Shown piece after piece: positions 14,696 through 21,928 of a stretch of DNA of 34,765 nt; position 1 is the first letter of the stretch; the number at the start of each line of letters is the position of its first letter. Origin of the DNA: an uncultured Micrococcales bacterium (GTDB lineage: Bacteria > Actinomycetota > Actinomycetes > Actinomycetales > Microbacteriaceae); contig CAIYTL010000215.1 of assembly GCA_903929105.1 (NCBI GenBank), positions 1 through 34,765 on the forward strand, read 5' to 3'. The position numbers and the translations under genes are program-made. The notes below the pieces were generated by a model that was not told where the DNA came from, made no database searches, and was given only the letters and a program-made list of their open reading frames with translations.

Positions 14696-16328
14696 CGGCT
14701 TCTTTCTTTGAGCTCGTTGCCTTCAAACCTAGTTCTTCGGCAATTTCTTTAACGATTCTTTCAAGTGCTGGGTCGTCGCCTCGAGCCAAAGCCGCAACCT
14801 CAACACCGTCTTCGGTTCGTTTCACCCAAACTCGGCGACGTGGCACTAGCAGAGACAAAATCAACCCACCAAGAGCCAACAGTGCAAATAGCAAAACCCA
14901 TCCCTGGCCAGGGTTGTAATCGATGTCGAGTGAAGCGAAACGTTTCAGGTCGGTGAAGGCTACGCAACCCATGTTATTTGGCAGATTTTCGGCGTTGCCC
15001 TTCACATAAAGTTTGACTGCTGGAACACCGGTTTTGCCACCGCTGAGTTGCTTCAAGCCGTGAGTTGCCAACGAGAAAACGTTCGAAGGAATTCCCGAGT
15101 CAAGGCCTAGGTTTCCCTCATAAACGTTCAGTGTGAGCAGGCTGCTTTGTGGGCTGATTGCTGCCGGATAAATCGAGGTCAAGGCGCCTGTTGGCAGCTG
15201 ACCGGCGGTTGGATAAAAGAATGACAAAACGCCGTATTGGTTAGGTTTTGCATCTGGCAACTTGATGACGCCCAAAGATGTGTAGTTCGAATCTTGAGGC
15301 AAATAGGGCACTGCGCCTTGATAAGAAAAAGGCCCCTGAATGACTCGAACACCACTCGGCAAAGCTTTGCAGGGCTTGTCGCTGAATGCCAACACCGGTG
15401 CATAACCGTTACCGGTCAAATAAACTTTGGTGCCCGGCAACTCAAGCGGCTCATTGACTCGAATCACCGATGTCACCGGCGCGCTGCTCGGAGTTTGTTT
15501 GGTAGAAACCGTGGCACGAAAATCGATCGGGGTGCCCGTGTTGCCCTTGTGAGCGGTGTTGTTATCAAAAGCAATCTCGAACTTGTCGAGCGTCATGCTA
15601 AAAGGCGGCAAGTTGTTCTCGTTAAAGAAAGCTCCCGGCGAAAACGAGTCATAGCCGGCAAGGTTGTTCACAAAAGTGTCGCCTTCAACCAGCAAACGCT
15701 GGCCGCTGTAGCTAAATGCGCCACCGAAGCCAACGGCAACCAAAACACCAATCAAGCTCACGTGAAACAGCAGGTTGCCGGTTTCGCGCAGGTAACCGCG
15801 CTCGGCGCTAACCGAATCGGCATCAACAATTACGCGGTATCTCTGCGATTTAAGAAGCGCGGCGGCATCAGCAACGATTGACTCGCGAGCAGCTTTTTTA
15901 GCTTTGCCCAAAAGGTAGGCAGGCATTCGGCGCAAAACCCGAGGTGTGGCCGGCGGATTGCTGGCCATAGCTTTGGCGTGAACAACTGCGCGAGGAACAA
16001 CGCATCCGATCAAAGAAACAAACAGCAAGATATAGATTGCGCTGAACCAAACCGACGAATACACGTCGAAAAGTTGAATCGAGTCTAAGAACTTAGCCAG
16101 CTCAGGGTTCTGCTGAAAATAGCTGGTGACACCGTTTGGGTCAGCGCTGCGCTGTGGGTAAACCGAACCGGGAATCGCCGCAGCAGCGAGCAGCAGCAGC
16201 AAGATCAGCGCGGTGCGCATCGAAGTGAGCGAACGCCAGATCCAGCGCAACCAACCCACCACACCGATTTCTGGTGAGACTACATTGGCTTCGTTCGAAA
16301 CATGGTCAGACGGCCGGGATGAATCCAC
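14688..16328 (-). CDS. resB: Cytochrome c biogenesis protein ResB
   Basis: ResB partners CcsB in heme ligation to apocytochrome c. The protein (546 residues from the chosen start) has an N-terminal helix preceded by WLRWIWRSLTSMRTAL, more helices near residues 90 and 190, a large extracytoplasmic domain, and a last helix before the cytoplasmic C terminus. I place the start at GTG 16328, because AGGAGG sits 6 nt upstream of it. A TTG 24 nt earlier would put that Shine-Dalgarno sequence inside the gene. This leaves a 23-nt overlap with ccdA. Confidence 0.92.
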   Translation of the reverse strand: MDSSRPSDHVSNEANVVSPEIGVVGWLRWIWRSLTSMRTALILLLLLAAAAIPGSVYPQRSADPNGVTSYFQQNPELAKFLDSIQLFDVYSSVWFSAIYILLFVSLIGCVVPRAVVHAKAMASNPPATPRVLRRMPAYLLGKAKKAARESIVADAAALLKSQRYRVIVDADSVSAERGYLRETGNLLFHVSLIGVLVAVGFGGAFSYSGQRLLVEGDTFVNNLAGYDSFSPGAFFNENNLPPFSMTLDKFEIAFDNNTAHKGNTGTPIDFRATVSTKQTPSSAPVTSVIRVNEPLELPGTKVYLTGNGYAPVLAFSDKPCKALPSGVRVIQGPFSYQGAVPYLPQDSNYTSLGVIKLPDAKPNQYGVLSFFYPTAGQLPTGALTSIYPAAISPQSSLLTLNVYEGNLGLDSGIPSNVFSLATHGLKQLSGGKTGVPAVKLYVKGNAENLPNNMGCVAFTDLKRFASLDIDYNPGQGWVLLFALLALGGLILSLLVPRRRVWVKRTEDGVEVAALARGDDPALERIVKEIAEELGLKATSSKKEADA

Positions 16329-17055
16329 TGAGCACCTCCTGCAATTGGGCAACTAAAAGATTCCAAACACCGGTTGCCAACAGCAATCCGAGCACCATCA
16401 AAAGAGCTCCACCGGCAAGGTTGAATGCGCGCAAGTTGCGCTTAACAAAAGCAATCGAGCGGGTAGCAAGGCTAAAACCCGCAGCGATGGCAATAAACGG
16501 CAAGCCCAGACCAACGGCATAGCAAACTGCAAGCACAGCGCCACGAGCTGCCGATTGCTGCTGGGCGGCCAAAGTCAGCACCGTGCTCAAAGTTGGGCCG
16601 ATGCAAGGGGTCCACCCGAGCCCAAAAACTAGCCCGAGCAGTGGCGCGCCCCAAAGGCCATAGCGGGGGCGAAAGCTGAGTTTAAAGTTGCGCTGCAACC
16701 AACCGATTTCGCCAACCATAACCAAACCCATAGCAAAAACAAAAACACCCAAAACCACTTGAATTACCTGTTTGGCGGTGCCGGTGAAAAGCAAACCAAG
16801 ACTGCCAGCGCCGGCACCGAGCGTGACAAACACAATCGTGAAGCCAAGCACAAACAGTGCACTGCCTAAAACCATTCGACTGCGGCTAGCCTGAGCACTC
16901 GCGTCAGAACGCCCAGCCATGCCCGAGACATAACCCAAATAGCCCGGCACCAAAGGCAGAACACAGGGCGATAAGAATGAAACCAAGCCGGCGAGCGCAG
17001 CTAACGGCATCGCTGCAAGCAGCGAACCGTTAAGCACAACCTCGGCAGCACTCAT
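16306..17055 (-). CDS. ccdA: CcdA-type thiol-disulfide transporter
   Basis: The 249-residue membrane protein passes reducing equivalents from cytoplasmic thioredoxin across the membrane to the ResA-like lipoprotein. About six helices are visible. The two redox cysteines are C31 in FLSPCVLPLVPGY and C151 in GLGWTPCIGPTLS, both in the family's standard contexts. It starts 3 nt after the tlpA stop and overlaps resB. Together these keep apocytochrome cysteines reduced before heme attachment. Confidence 0.94.
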   Translation of the reverse strand: MSAAEVVLNGSLLAAMPLAALAGLVSFLSPCVLPLVPGYLGYVSGMAGRSDASAQASRSRMVLGSALFVLGFTIVFVTLGAGAGSLGLLFTGTAKQVIQVVLGVFVFAMGLVMVGEIGWLQRNFKLSFRPRYGLWGAPLLGLVFGLGWTPCIGPTLSTVLTLAAQQQSAARGAVLAVCYAVGLGLPFIAIAAGFSLATRSIAFVKRNLRAFNLAGGALLMVLGLLLATGVWNLLVAQLQEVLSGFIPAV

Positions 17056-17058
17056 CGA

Positions 17059-17637
17059 CTACTCAGCCACAACCGTTTGAATCAACGAGCGCAAAGTCGA
17101 CTCGTCGGCACGCCCCAAAATGCGCGCCTCAACGTGCCCGGTTTTATCAATCACCAATGTGGTTGGCACAGCCTGTGGGGTCACAATGCCGGTGAAAGCC
17201 AGAACCACACTGCCTGAGCTGTTGTCGACGATCGACGGGTAGTCGATTTTAAAGTTGCGCTCAAAAGCATTTGCGGTGTCAGCAGTGTCGCGAACATTCA
17301 CGCCAACAAACTGCACTTTGCCGCTGAACTGCTTAGAAAGTTTCACGAGCAAAGGAGCCTCAGCACGGCACGGTGCACAGCCGGCATACCAAAAGTTGAT
17401 CACAAGTGGCACGCCCGTTAGGTTGGCGCTGCTCAGCTGACCACCCGAATCGGTTGGCCCCGACCAAACCACAGGCCCAGGGCGCGAAGACTTAAACTCA
17501 GTCACCGTGCCATCGCCCGCAATGTAGTTTTTGTTGTCACCGTTGCGAAACTGGTTAGCCAAACTGTCGTTGCTCGAACAACCGCTCAACAGCGACGCAC
17601 TTGCGACCAAAGCTAAAACTGCAACAAGTTTCTTCAC
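17059..17637 (-). CDS. TlpA/ResA-like thioredoxin lipoprotein
   Basis: The 192-residue product begins with a lipoprotein signal peptide: KK, a hydrophobic core, and the lipobox LLSGC with the lipidated C20. The mature part is a thioredoxin fold with the active site WYAGCAPCR (C87 and C90) and a conserved cis-proline region AVPTTLVID. It should sit on the outer face of the membrane and reduce apocytochrome c cysteines using electrons from CcdA. The GTG start overlaps the phosphatase stop by 1 nt (TAGTG). Confidence 0.92.
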   Translation of the reverse strand: MKKLVAVLALVASASLLSGCSSNDSLANQFRNGDNKNYIAGDGTVTEFKSSRPGPVVWSGPTDSGGQLSSANLTGVPLVINFWYAGCAPCRAEAPLLVKLSKQFSGKVQFVGVNVRDTADTANAFERNFKIDYPSIVDNSSGSVVLAFTGIVTPQAVPTTLVIDKTGHVEARILGRADESTLRSLIQTVVAE

Positions 17638-18278
17638 TAAACCGCTCCTACATCAATCGCGCCTTCAAGCAGCGAGGCTGCCGGTTCGCGATAGTCAACC
17701 TCAACGAACTTTCCGTCGATTTTTTCAAAACTGGTGATGCTCGAAAGGGCGCAGCGACGAAGCTTTGGGTTATGAAACAGCTGGTGCCCGCCCAGAGCCA
17801 AGTGGGTGATCCAAATTGGCATTTGGTGGCTCACAATGACAGCGTCACCCGAATCGGTGTTCGCCCAAGCCTCTTCGATAGCAGCCAACATGCGATTTCG
17901 AACCAAAACAAACGGCTCGCCCCAACTCGGGCGAAACGGGTTGCGCAACTGCCACCAGGTTGAAGGTCGGCGCAAAATGTTTTCAATCGAAACCGTCGAA
18001 CCCTCAAACTTGTTGTGCGGTTCAATCACACGTTCTTCAACAACCGACTCAAGGCCAAAAAGTTCTTGCAGCGGAGCGGCCGATTCGCGGGTGCGCTGCA
18101 GTGGTGAAACCCGCAAACTTGTGACCGGTCGGCCCTGAGAGCGCAGGTCTTCAGCTGCCATCCGCGCCATTTTATGCCCACGCTCAGACAAGCCAAAGTT
18201 CGGCAAACGGCCATAGAGAATGCCGTCAGGGTTGTGCACTTCACCGTGACGAATCAGATGAATACGCGTAGCGGTCAT
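17637..18278 (-). CDS. Histidine phosphatase (phosphoglycerate mutase-like)
   Basis: Using the ATG at 18278, the product is 213 residues and begins MTATRIHLIRHGEVHNPDG, placing the catalytic RHG at residues 10-12. The second catalytic region is VIVSHQMPIW, with the family histidine. A TTG start 54 nt upstream is possible but adds an unconserved leader. The substrate is unknown, and the sequence does not support calling it glycolytic phosphoglycerate mutase. As I recall, actinobacterial cytochrome c maturation operons often start with such a gene, M. tuberculosis Rv0525 being one example. Confidence 0.85.
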   Translation of the reverse strand: MTATRIHLIRHGEVHNPDGILYGRLPNFGLSERGHKMARMAAEDLRSQGRPVTSLRVSPLQRTRESAAPLQELFGLESVVEERVIEPHNKFEGSTVSIENILRRPSTWWQLRNPFRPSWGEPFVLVRNRMLAAIEEAWANTDSGDAVIVSHQMPIWITHLALGGHQLFHNPKLRRCALSSITSFEKIDGKFVEVDYREPAASLLEGAIDVGAV

Positions 18279-18419
18279 GGTCTCAGTTCTTTGAAGGCGT
18301 TCGCCAATGGGTTCGAGGCAATAAAGCGTCAAATACCAGCTTACCCTTGGCTAAACTTGCTATTTAGAGCGTTCGGCAAGCCTTCAGCCTTGACCGACAC
18401 CATATGAAAGCCAGGAATC

Positions 18420-19727
18420 ATGAGAGACCGCAAACTTGTAAAACAACTCGCCGCCCTGCCAGACGGCCCAGTAGTTATTGGCGGCTGGGTTGAAAAGCTT
18501 CGCGACCAAAAGCGCATTCAGTTTGTGATTCTGCGTGACGAGTCAGGCGACGTGCAGGTAACTTACCCGCGCCGCGAAGAAGAAGACGCGCTGGCCGATA
18601 AAGTTTCGAGCCTAACCAACGGCTCATTTGTTTGGGTAACCGGTCGCTTGGTTCACGACGAGCGAGTCAAACTTGGCGGTCTTGAGATTCAACTCGACGA
18701 CCTCGAGATCATCACGCTGGCCGACCCTGAAACCCCGATTGCCGATGACACCAGCATTGACAAGCGCATGGACTGGCGCTTTCTAGACCTGCGTCGCCCC
18801 GAGATGAACCTCGTTTTTCGTATTCAGACCACAATCGAGGCCGCTTGGCGCAAATATTGGGTCGAAAACGGCTTCGTAGAAATTCACTCACCCAAGCTCA
18901 TGGCCTCGCCGTCGGAGTCAAACGCCGAGCTGTTCAAACTGGAATATTTCGAAGGCCACGCTTATCTAGCCCAAAGCCCACAGTTCTATAAGCAAATGGC
19001 AATGATGTCGGGCCTGGGCCGCATCTTTGAAATTGGTCCAGTGTTTCGCGCCGACCCTTCGTTCACCTCGCGCCACGCGACCGAGTTCGTTTCGGTTGAC
19101 ATTGAGGTTTCGTGGATCGACTCACACGAAGACGTCATGGCCATTCAAGAGCAACTGCTTCACACTGCTTTGAGCGCGGTCAAAGAACTGCACGGCGAAG
19201 AAATTCTCGCCCGCTTCGGTGTTGACGTTGTTGTGCCAAGCTTGCCGTTCCCTCGCATTCCGTTGCACGAAGCAGTTGAGATTGTGGCCGCTCGCGGTCA
19301 CGAAATTGCACGCGGTGGCGACATGGACCCCGAGGGCGAGCGCCAAATCGCAGCCCACGTTGCCGAAACCTACGGCCATGAGTTCGTCTTTTTGACCGAC
19401 TACCCGGCCAGCGTGCGCCCTTTCTATCACATGCGCTCTGAGACCGACCCGACTCTAACCAAGAGCTATGACCTAATCTGGCGTGGCACCGAAATCACCA
19501 CGGGCGCTCAACGCGAGCACCGCCTCGACGTTCTAATCGAACAGGTGAAGCAAAAAGGCCTAGAACCAGAAGGCCTTCAGACCTACCTCGACTTCTTCAA
19601 ATATGGAGCCCCAGCACACGGCGGTTTCGGCATGGGCTTGCTTCGCGTTTTGATGTTGCTATTGCACCAGCCAAACATTCGCGAGGTTGGCTTCTTGTTC
19701 CGTGGCCCAAACCGCCTAGAGCCATAA
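18420..19727 (+). CDS. aspS: Aspartyl-tRNA synthetase, archaeal/eukaryotic type
   Basis: The 435-residue enzyme is the short archaeal/eukaryotic-type AspRS, without the large insertion domain of the usual bacterial enzyme (about 590 residues). An OB-fold anticodon-binding domain covers roughly residues 15-105 (GGWVEKLRDQKRIQFVIL). Class II motif 2 is GPVFRADPSFTSRHATEF (about 207-224) and motif 3 is GFGMGLLR (about 402-409). Some members also charge tRNA-Asn, for conversion by GatCAB. Residues E25 and K84 appear to align with the W26/K85 specificity positions I recall from the Thermococcus enzyme, so specificity is unclear. AGGA just before the ATG is a plausible ribosome-binding site. Confidence 0.92.
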   Translation: MRDRKLVKQLAALPDGPVVIGGWVEKLRDQKRIQFVILRDESGDVQVTYPRREEEDALADKVSSLTNGSFVWVTGRLVHDERVKLGGLEIQLDDLEIITLADPETPIADDTSIDKRMDWRFLDLRRPEMNLVFRIQTTIEAAWRKYWVENGFVEIHSPKLMASPSESNAELFKLEYFEGHAYLAQSPQFYKQMAMMSGLGRIFEIGPVFRADPSFTSRHATEFVSVDIEVSWIDSHEDVMAIQEQLLHTALSAVKELHGEEILARFGVDVVVPSLPFPRIPLHEAVEIVAARGHEIARGGDMDPEGERQIAAHVAETYGHEFVFLTDYPASVRPFYHMRSETDPTLTKSYDLIWRGTEITTGAQREHRLDVLIEQVKQKGLEPEGLQTYLDFFKYGAPAHGGFGMGLLRVLMLLLHQPNIREVGFLFRGPNRLEP

Positions 19728-19775
19728 ACTCTGGGATTATCGACCCAATCAACTGCGCGGCGACAACTCGAACCA

Positions 19776-20114
19776 ATGTTTGAAAACAAGTCAAACCACC
19801 AGAGTGTCAACCAAAACGTATCGGCCGAAAAGCACGCCGAATATGCTGCCCAACACGACAACATTGGGCGTGCCCTCGGTGACCTGCTAGCGGCCGGCGC
19901 CGAGATCAACGACCCCGTGGTGCAAGAGTGGATCGGCAAGCATTATGCCTTTGTGAAACAGTTCTGGACGCCAAACCGCATTGCCTATAAATCACTTGCG
20001 CTCACCTATGTGATGGATCCAGCCTTCAAAGCTACCTATGAGGCATATCAACCTGGGTTGGCAAGCTTCGTTCAAAAAGCCATCAATATTTGGGCTGACG
20101 CCAACCTGAGCTAA
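19776..20114 (+). CDS. Stand-alone TipAS-like domain protein
   Basis: The 112-residue protein resembles the antibiotic-recognition domain of TipA (TipAS family): an HDNIGRALGDLLAAGAEIND helix, PVVQEWIGKHYAFVKQFW, then TYVMDPAFKATYEAYQPGLASFV. In TipA this globin-like fold binds thiopeptides and follows a MerR DNA-binding domain. Here no DNA-binding domain precedes it, and the protein has no cysteine, so covalent thiostrepton capture of the TipA kind is impossible. It may bind another ligand or be a small sensor. It sits 48 nt after aspS, and its stop overlaps that of the convergent glutaredoxin-like gene. No ribosome-binding site is evident. Confidence 0.75.
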   Translation: MFENKSNHQSVNQNVSAEKHAEYAAQHDNIGRALGDLLAAGAEINDPVVQEWIGKHYAFVKQFWTPNRIAYKSLALTYVMDPAFKATYEAYQPGLASFVQKAINIWADANLS

Positions 20115-20383
20115 CTCAAAGCGTCGAGTGCTTGACGCAACCTCACCGGGTCAATATGCCAATAGTTGTGCACCTTGCCGTCGATTAGCAACACGGGAAT
20201 CTCTTCGGCGTAGCGAGCCATTAGTTGCGTGTCTTGCAAAATGTTTTTGTGATTCAAAACCACACGCAGGCCCGGCTGATCGGCCGCAAACTCGGCTAAA
20301 ACGCGCGCAACTTCAACCTCGGCAGCTTCGCACAAATGGCAACCGGGTTTTGAAATCAAAGTTAACTCATGGTTTTGGGGCAC
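20111..20383 (-). CDS. Glutaredoxin-like protein (DUF836 type)
   Basis: The 90-residue thioredoxin-fold protein has a redox CXXC in SKPGCHLCEAAEVEV (residues 12-26) and a C-terminal IPVLLIDGKVHNYWHID with the cis-proline. This matches the short glutaredoxin-like (DUF836) proteins of actinobacteria. The GTG start lies 6 nt after TAGCAT. It is divergent from the HAD-IB gene, a pairing I recall in M. tuberculosis (Rv0508 near serB1). Its redox partner is unknown. Confidence 0.85.
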   Translation of the reverse strand: MPQNHELTLISKPGCHLCEAAEVEVARVLAEFAADQPGLRVVLNHKNILQDTQLMARYAEEIPVLLIDGKVHNYWHIDPVRLRQALDALS

Positions 20384-20389
20384 GACCCT

Positions 20390-20410
20390 ATGCTAACGAA
20401 GCGTTAACAT
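20390..20410. promoter_or_regulatory. Back-to-back leaderless -10 elements and inverted repeat
   Basis: On the minus strand TAGCAT (20390-20395) is 6 nt before the glutaredoxin-like GTG. On the plus strand TAACAT (20405-20410) is 6 nt before a GTG at 20417 and 3 nt before the ATG at 20414 of the HAD gene. Between them a perfect inverted repeat TAACG-AAG-CGTTA (20394-20406) touches both hexamers and could be an operator. Confidence 0.45.
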
Positions 20411-20413
20411 TGG

Positions 20414-21163
20414 ATGGTGCCCGTGAATGAAGTTTTGCCTAAATCAGGCGATGAAGCGCCCAAAAAAATTGAGGCGGCCTTCTTTGACGTTGACAACACC
20501 ATTTTGCGCGGTTCGAGCAGTTTTTTGTTTGGCAAGTGCGCTTATCAGCGAAACTTTTTCACCCGCAAAGACATGTGGAGTTTTGCCTGGCACCAGATGC
20601 GTTTCATTGCCAAAGGTGAAAACAACAACACTTTAGACAGCATCAAAGACCGCGCCTTAGCGCTTGTGGCCGGCCACAAAGCCAGCGACCTTATGTCGCT
20701 CACCGATGAGGTTTATGACAACCACATCAAGCCAAAGCTTTGGCCTGAAACAGTTCGCCTAGCCAAAATGCACGTTGCTGAAGGCCGCGAAGTTTGGTTG
20801 GTCACGGCAACCCCTCAAGAGATCGCCGATGTCATTGCAAAACGTCTTGGCCTAACAGGCGCTCTCGGCACCGTTCTAGAGACTCGTGACGGCTTGCTCA
20901 CCGGCAACCTAGTTGGCAAGGCGCTTCACGGCAAAGCTAAGCGCAAGGCAGTTCGAGCTTTGGCTAAAGAGCGCGGCATCAGCTTGCGCCGCAGCTATGC
21001 CTACAGCGATTCGCACAACGATTTGCCCATGCTCACCTTGGTGAAGCATGCGGTTGCAGTGAACCCTGACAAGATTTTGGCGGTTCATGCAAAAGCAGCC
21101 GGATGGCGCATTCTTGATTTCAAAAAACGTGAACTGCGCGCTAACAAGCTCATAAACCACTAG
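20414..21163 (+). CDS. HAD-IB family hydrolase (SerB1-like)
   Basis: The 249-residue phosphatase has HAD motif I AAFFDVDNTIL (DxDxT, near residue 25), motif II in WLVTATPQEIADVIA, a lysine in GKAKRKAVRAL, and motif IV YAYSDSHNDLPML. The IB cap and the sequence resemble actinobacterial SerB1-type proteins, but phosphoserine phosphatase activity is not proven. Start choice is open between ATG 20414 and GTG 20417; the GTG fits the TAnnnT-N6 leaderless spacing. A bidirectional terminator follows 22 nt after the stop. Confidence 0.88.
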   Translation: MVPVNEVLPKSGDEAPKKIEAAFFDVDNTILRGSSSFLFGKCAYQRNFFTRKDMWSFAWHQMRFIAKGENNNTLDSIKDRALALVAGHKASDLMSLTDEVYDNHIKPKLWPETVRLAKMHVAEGREVWLVTATPQEIADVIAKRLGLTGALGTVLETRDGLLTGNLVGKALHGKAKRKAVRALAKERGISLRRSYAYSDSHNDLPMLTLVKHAVAVNPDKILAVHAKAAGWRILDFKKRELRANKLINH

Positions 21164-21184
21164 CCGCTAAAAAATTTGGCAACA

Positions 21185-21212
21185 AAAAACCCCGCTCGAT
21201 GGCGGGGTTTTT
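21185..21212. terminator. Bidirectional intrinsic terminator
   Basis: CCCCGC and GCGGGG pair across a 6-nt loop, extended by five A-T pairs, with a T run on the plus strand and an A run at the other end. It ends the HAD gene on the plus strand and the bS22-type gene on the minus strand, which converge here. Confidence 0.88.
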
Positions 21213-21221
21213 GCGTCAAGA

Positions 21222-21320
21222 CTATGTCTTGTTACGACGCTGGTGGCGAGTCTTGCGAAGCAACTTGCGGTGCTTCTTTTTAGACATACGCTTGCGGCGC
21301 TTTTTAATTACTGAACCCAC
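21222..21320 (-). CDS. 32-residue bS22-type (AURKAIP1/COX24) ribosomal protein
   Basis: The minus-strand frame from GTG 21320 encodes 32 residues, starting MGSVIKKRRKRMSKKKHRKL and ending RNKT. It is extremely basic and matches the AURKAIP1/COX24-domain mini-protein conserved in actinobacteria, known in mycobacterial ribosomes as bS22. The GAGG 5 nt before the GTG is a good ribosome-binding site. The terminator at 21185-21212 lies just past the stop. Its position near proC and the HAD-IB gene resembles M. tuberculosis Rv0500B, as I recall. It fills most of the otherwise empty interval 21164-21402. Confidence 0.92.
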   Translation of the reverse strand: MGSVIKKRRKRMSKKKHRKLLRKTRHQRRNKT

Positions 21321-21390
21321 AAAGACCTCACAGAAAGATTTCGTCGCACGAAAGAGCTTCGGCAACTTTGGTTATCACTCCATACTAGCC

Positions 21391-21396
21391 TAAGCT
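21391..21396 (+). promoter_or_regulatory. Leaderless -10 hexamer of the SOUL gene
   Basis: TAAGCT is followed by 6 nt (CAGGGC) and the ATG at 21403. CAGGG is too close to the start codon to be a normal ribosome-binding site. Confidence 0.35.
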
Positions 21397-21402
21397 CAGG
21401 GC

Positions 21403-21915
21403 ATGACCCAAAAACAGGTTTATTCGGTGCTCGAACAACACGATGGTTTTGAACTGCGAAGCTATGCCGATTGTGTATTAGTGCAGGTCATTCAGCGCGG
21501 AGACTTCATTAGCGCAGGCAGTCGCGGCTTTAGCCCGCTGTTTTCTTTTATTAGCGGCAACAACTCAAAACGTCAGAAAATTGCGATGACTGCGCCTGTG
21601 ATTCAGCAGCCTCTCGGGCCCAATGAACATGTGATTAGTTTTGTGATGCCCGCAGATTTCAACGCACATGACACGCCTGCCCCGCTGGGTGGCTCTATGC
21701 AGGTTACTGCGGTGCCGGCTCACTTAGCGGCTGCCCGCTCGTTTCGCGGCTCTTGGAGCTCGACTCGTTTTGAAGCCGAGGGCAAGGCGCTTTTGGCTGC
21801 CGTTGCCGCCACCGAGCTGAAGATAAAGGGTAACCTTTATTGGTCAAGGTTTGATCCACCGTTCAAGCCCGGGTTTTTGAGACACAACGAAGTGCTGATT
21901 GATTTAGAAAAATAG
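21403..21915 (+). CDS. SOUL family heme-binding protein
   Basis: The 170-residue protein matches the SOUL family from YSVLEQHDGFELRSYADCVLV through FSPLFSFISGNN and the signature KIAMTAPVIQ, ending in FLRHNEVLIDL. SOUL proteins bind heme or tetrapyrroles in some species, and the physiological role in bacteria is unclear. There is no signal peptide. The aquaporin gene follows after 13 nt on the same strand, so the two may be co-transcribed. The ATG at 21403 fits the TAAGCT-N6 spacing. Confidence 0.88.
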   Translation: MTQKQVYSVLEQHDGFELRSYADCVLVQVIQRGDFISAGSRGFSPLFSFISGNNSKRQKIAMTAPVIQQPLGPNEHVISFVMPADFNAHDTPAPLGGSMQVTAVPAHLAAARSFRGSWSSTRFEAEGKALLAAVAATELKIKGNLYWSRFDPPFKPGFLRHNEVLIDLEK

Positions 21916-21928
21916 AAAGGCTACAGCT

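Noticed and set aside
15237..15881. A 214-codon plus-strand open frame
   Set aside because: It is antisense to the extracytoplasmic domain of ResB and has an improbable basic composition with no recognisable motif.
16181..16210. CAG/CTG-like triplet run
   Set aside because: It encodes the Leu/Ala-rich first membrane helix of ResB, so it is codon repetition rather than a separate element.
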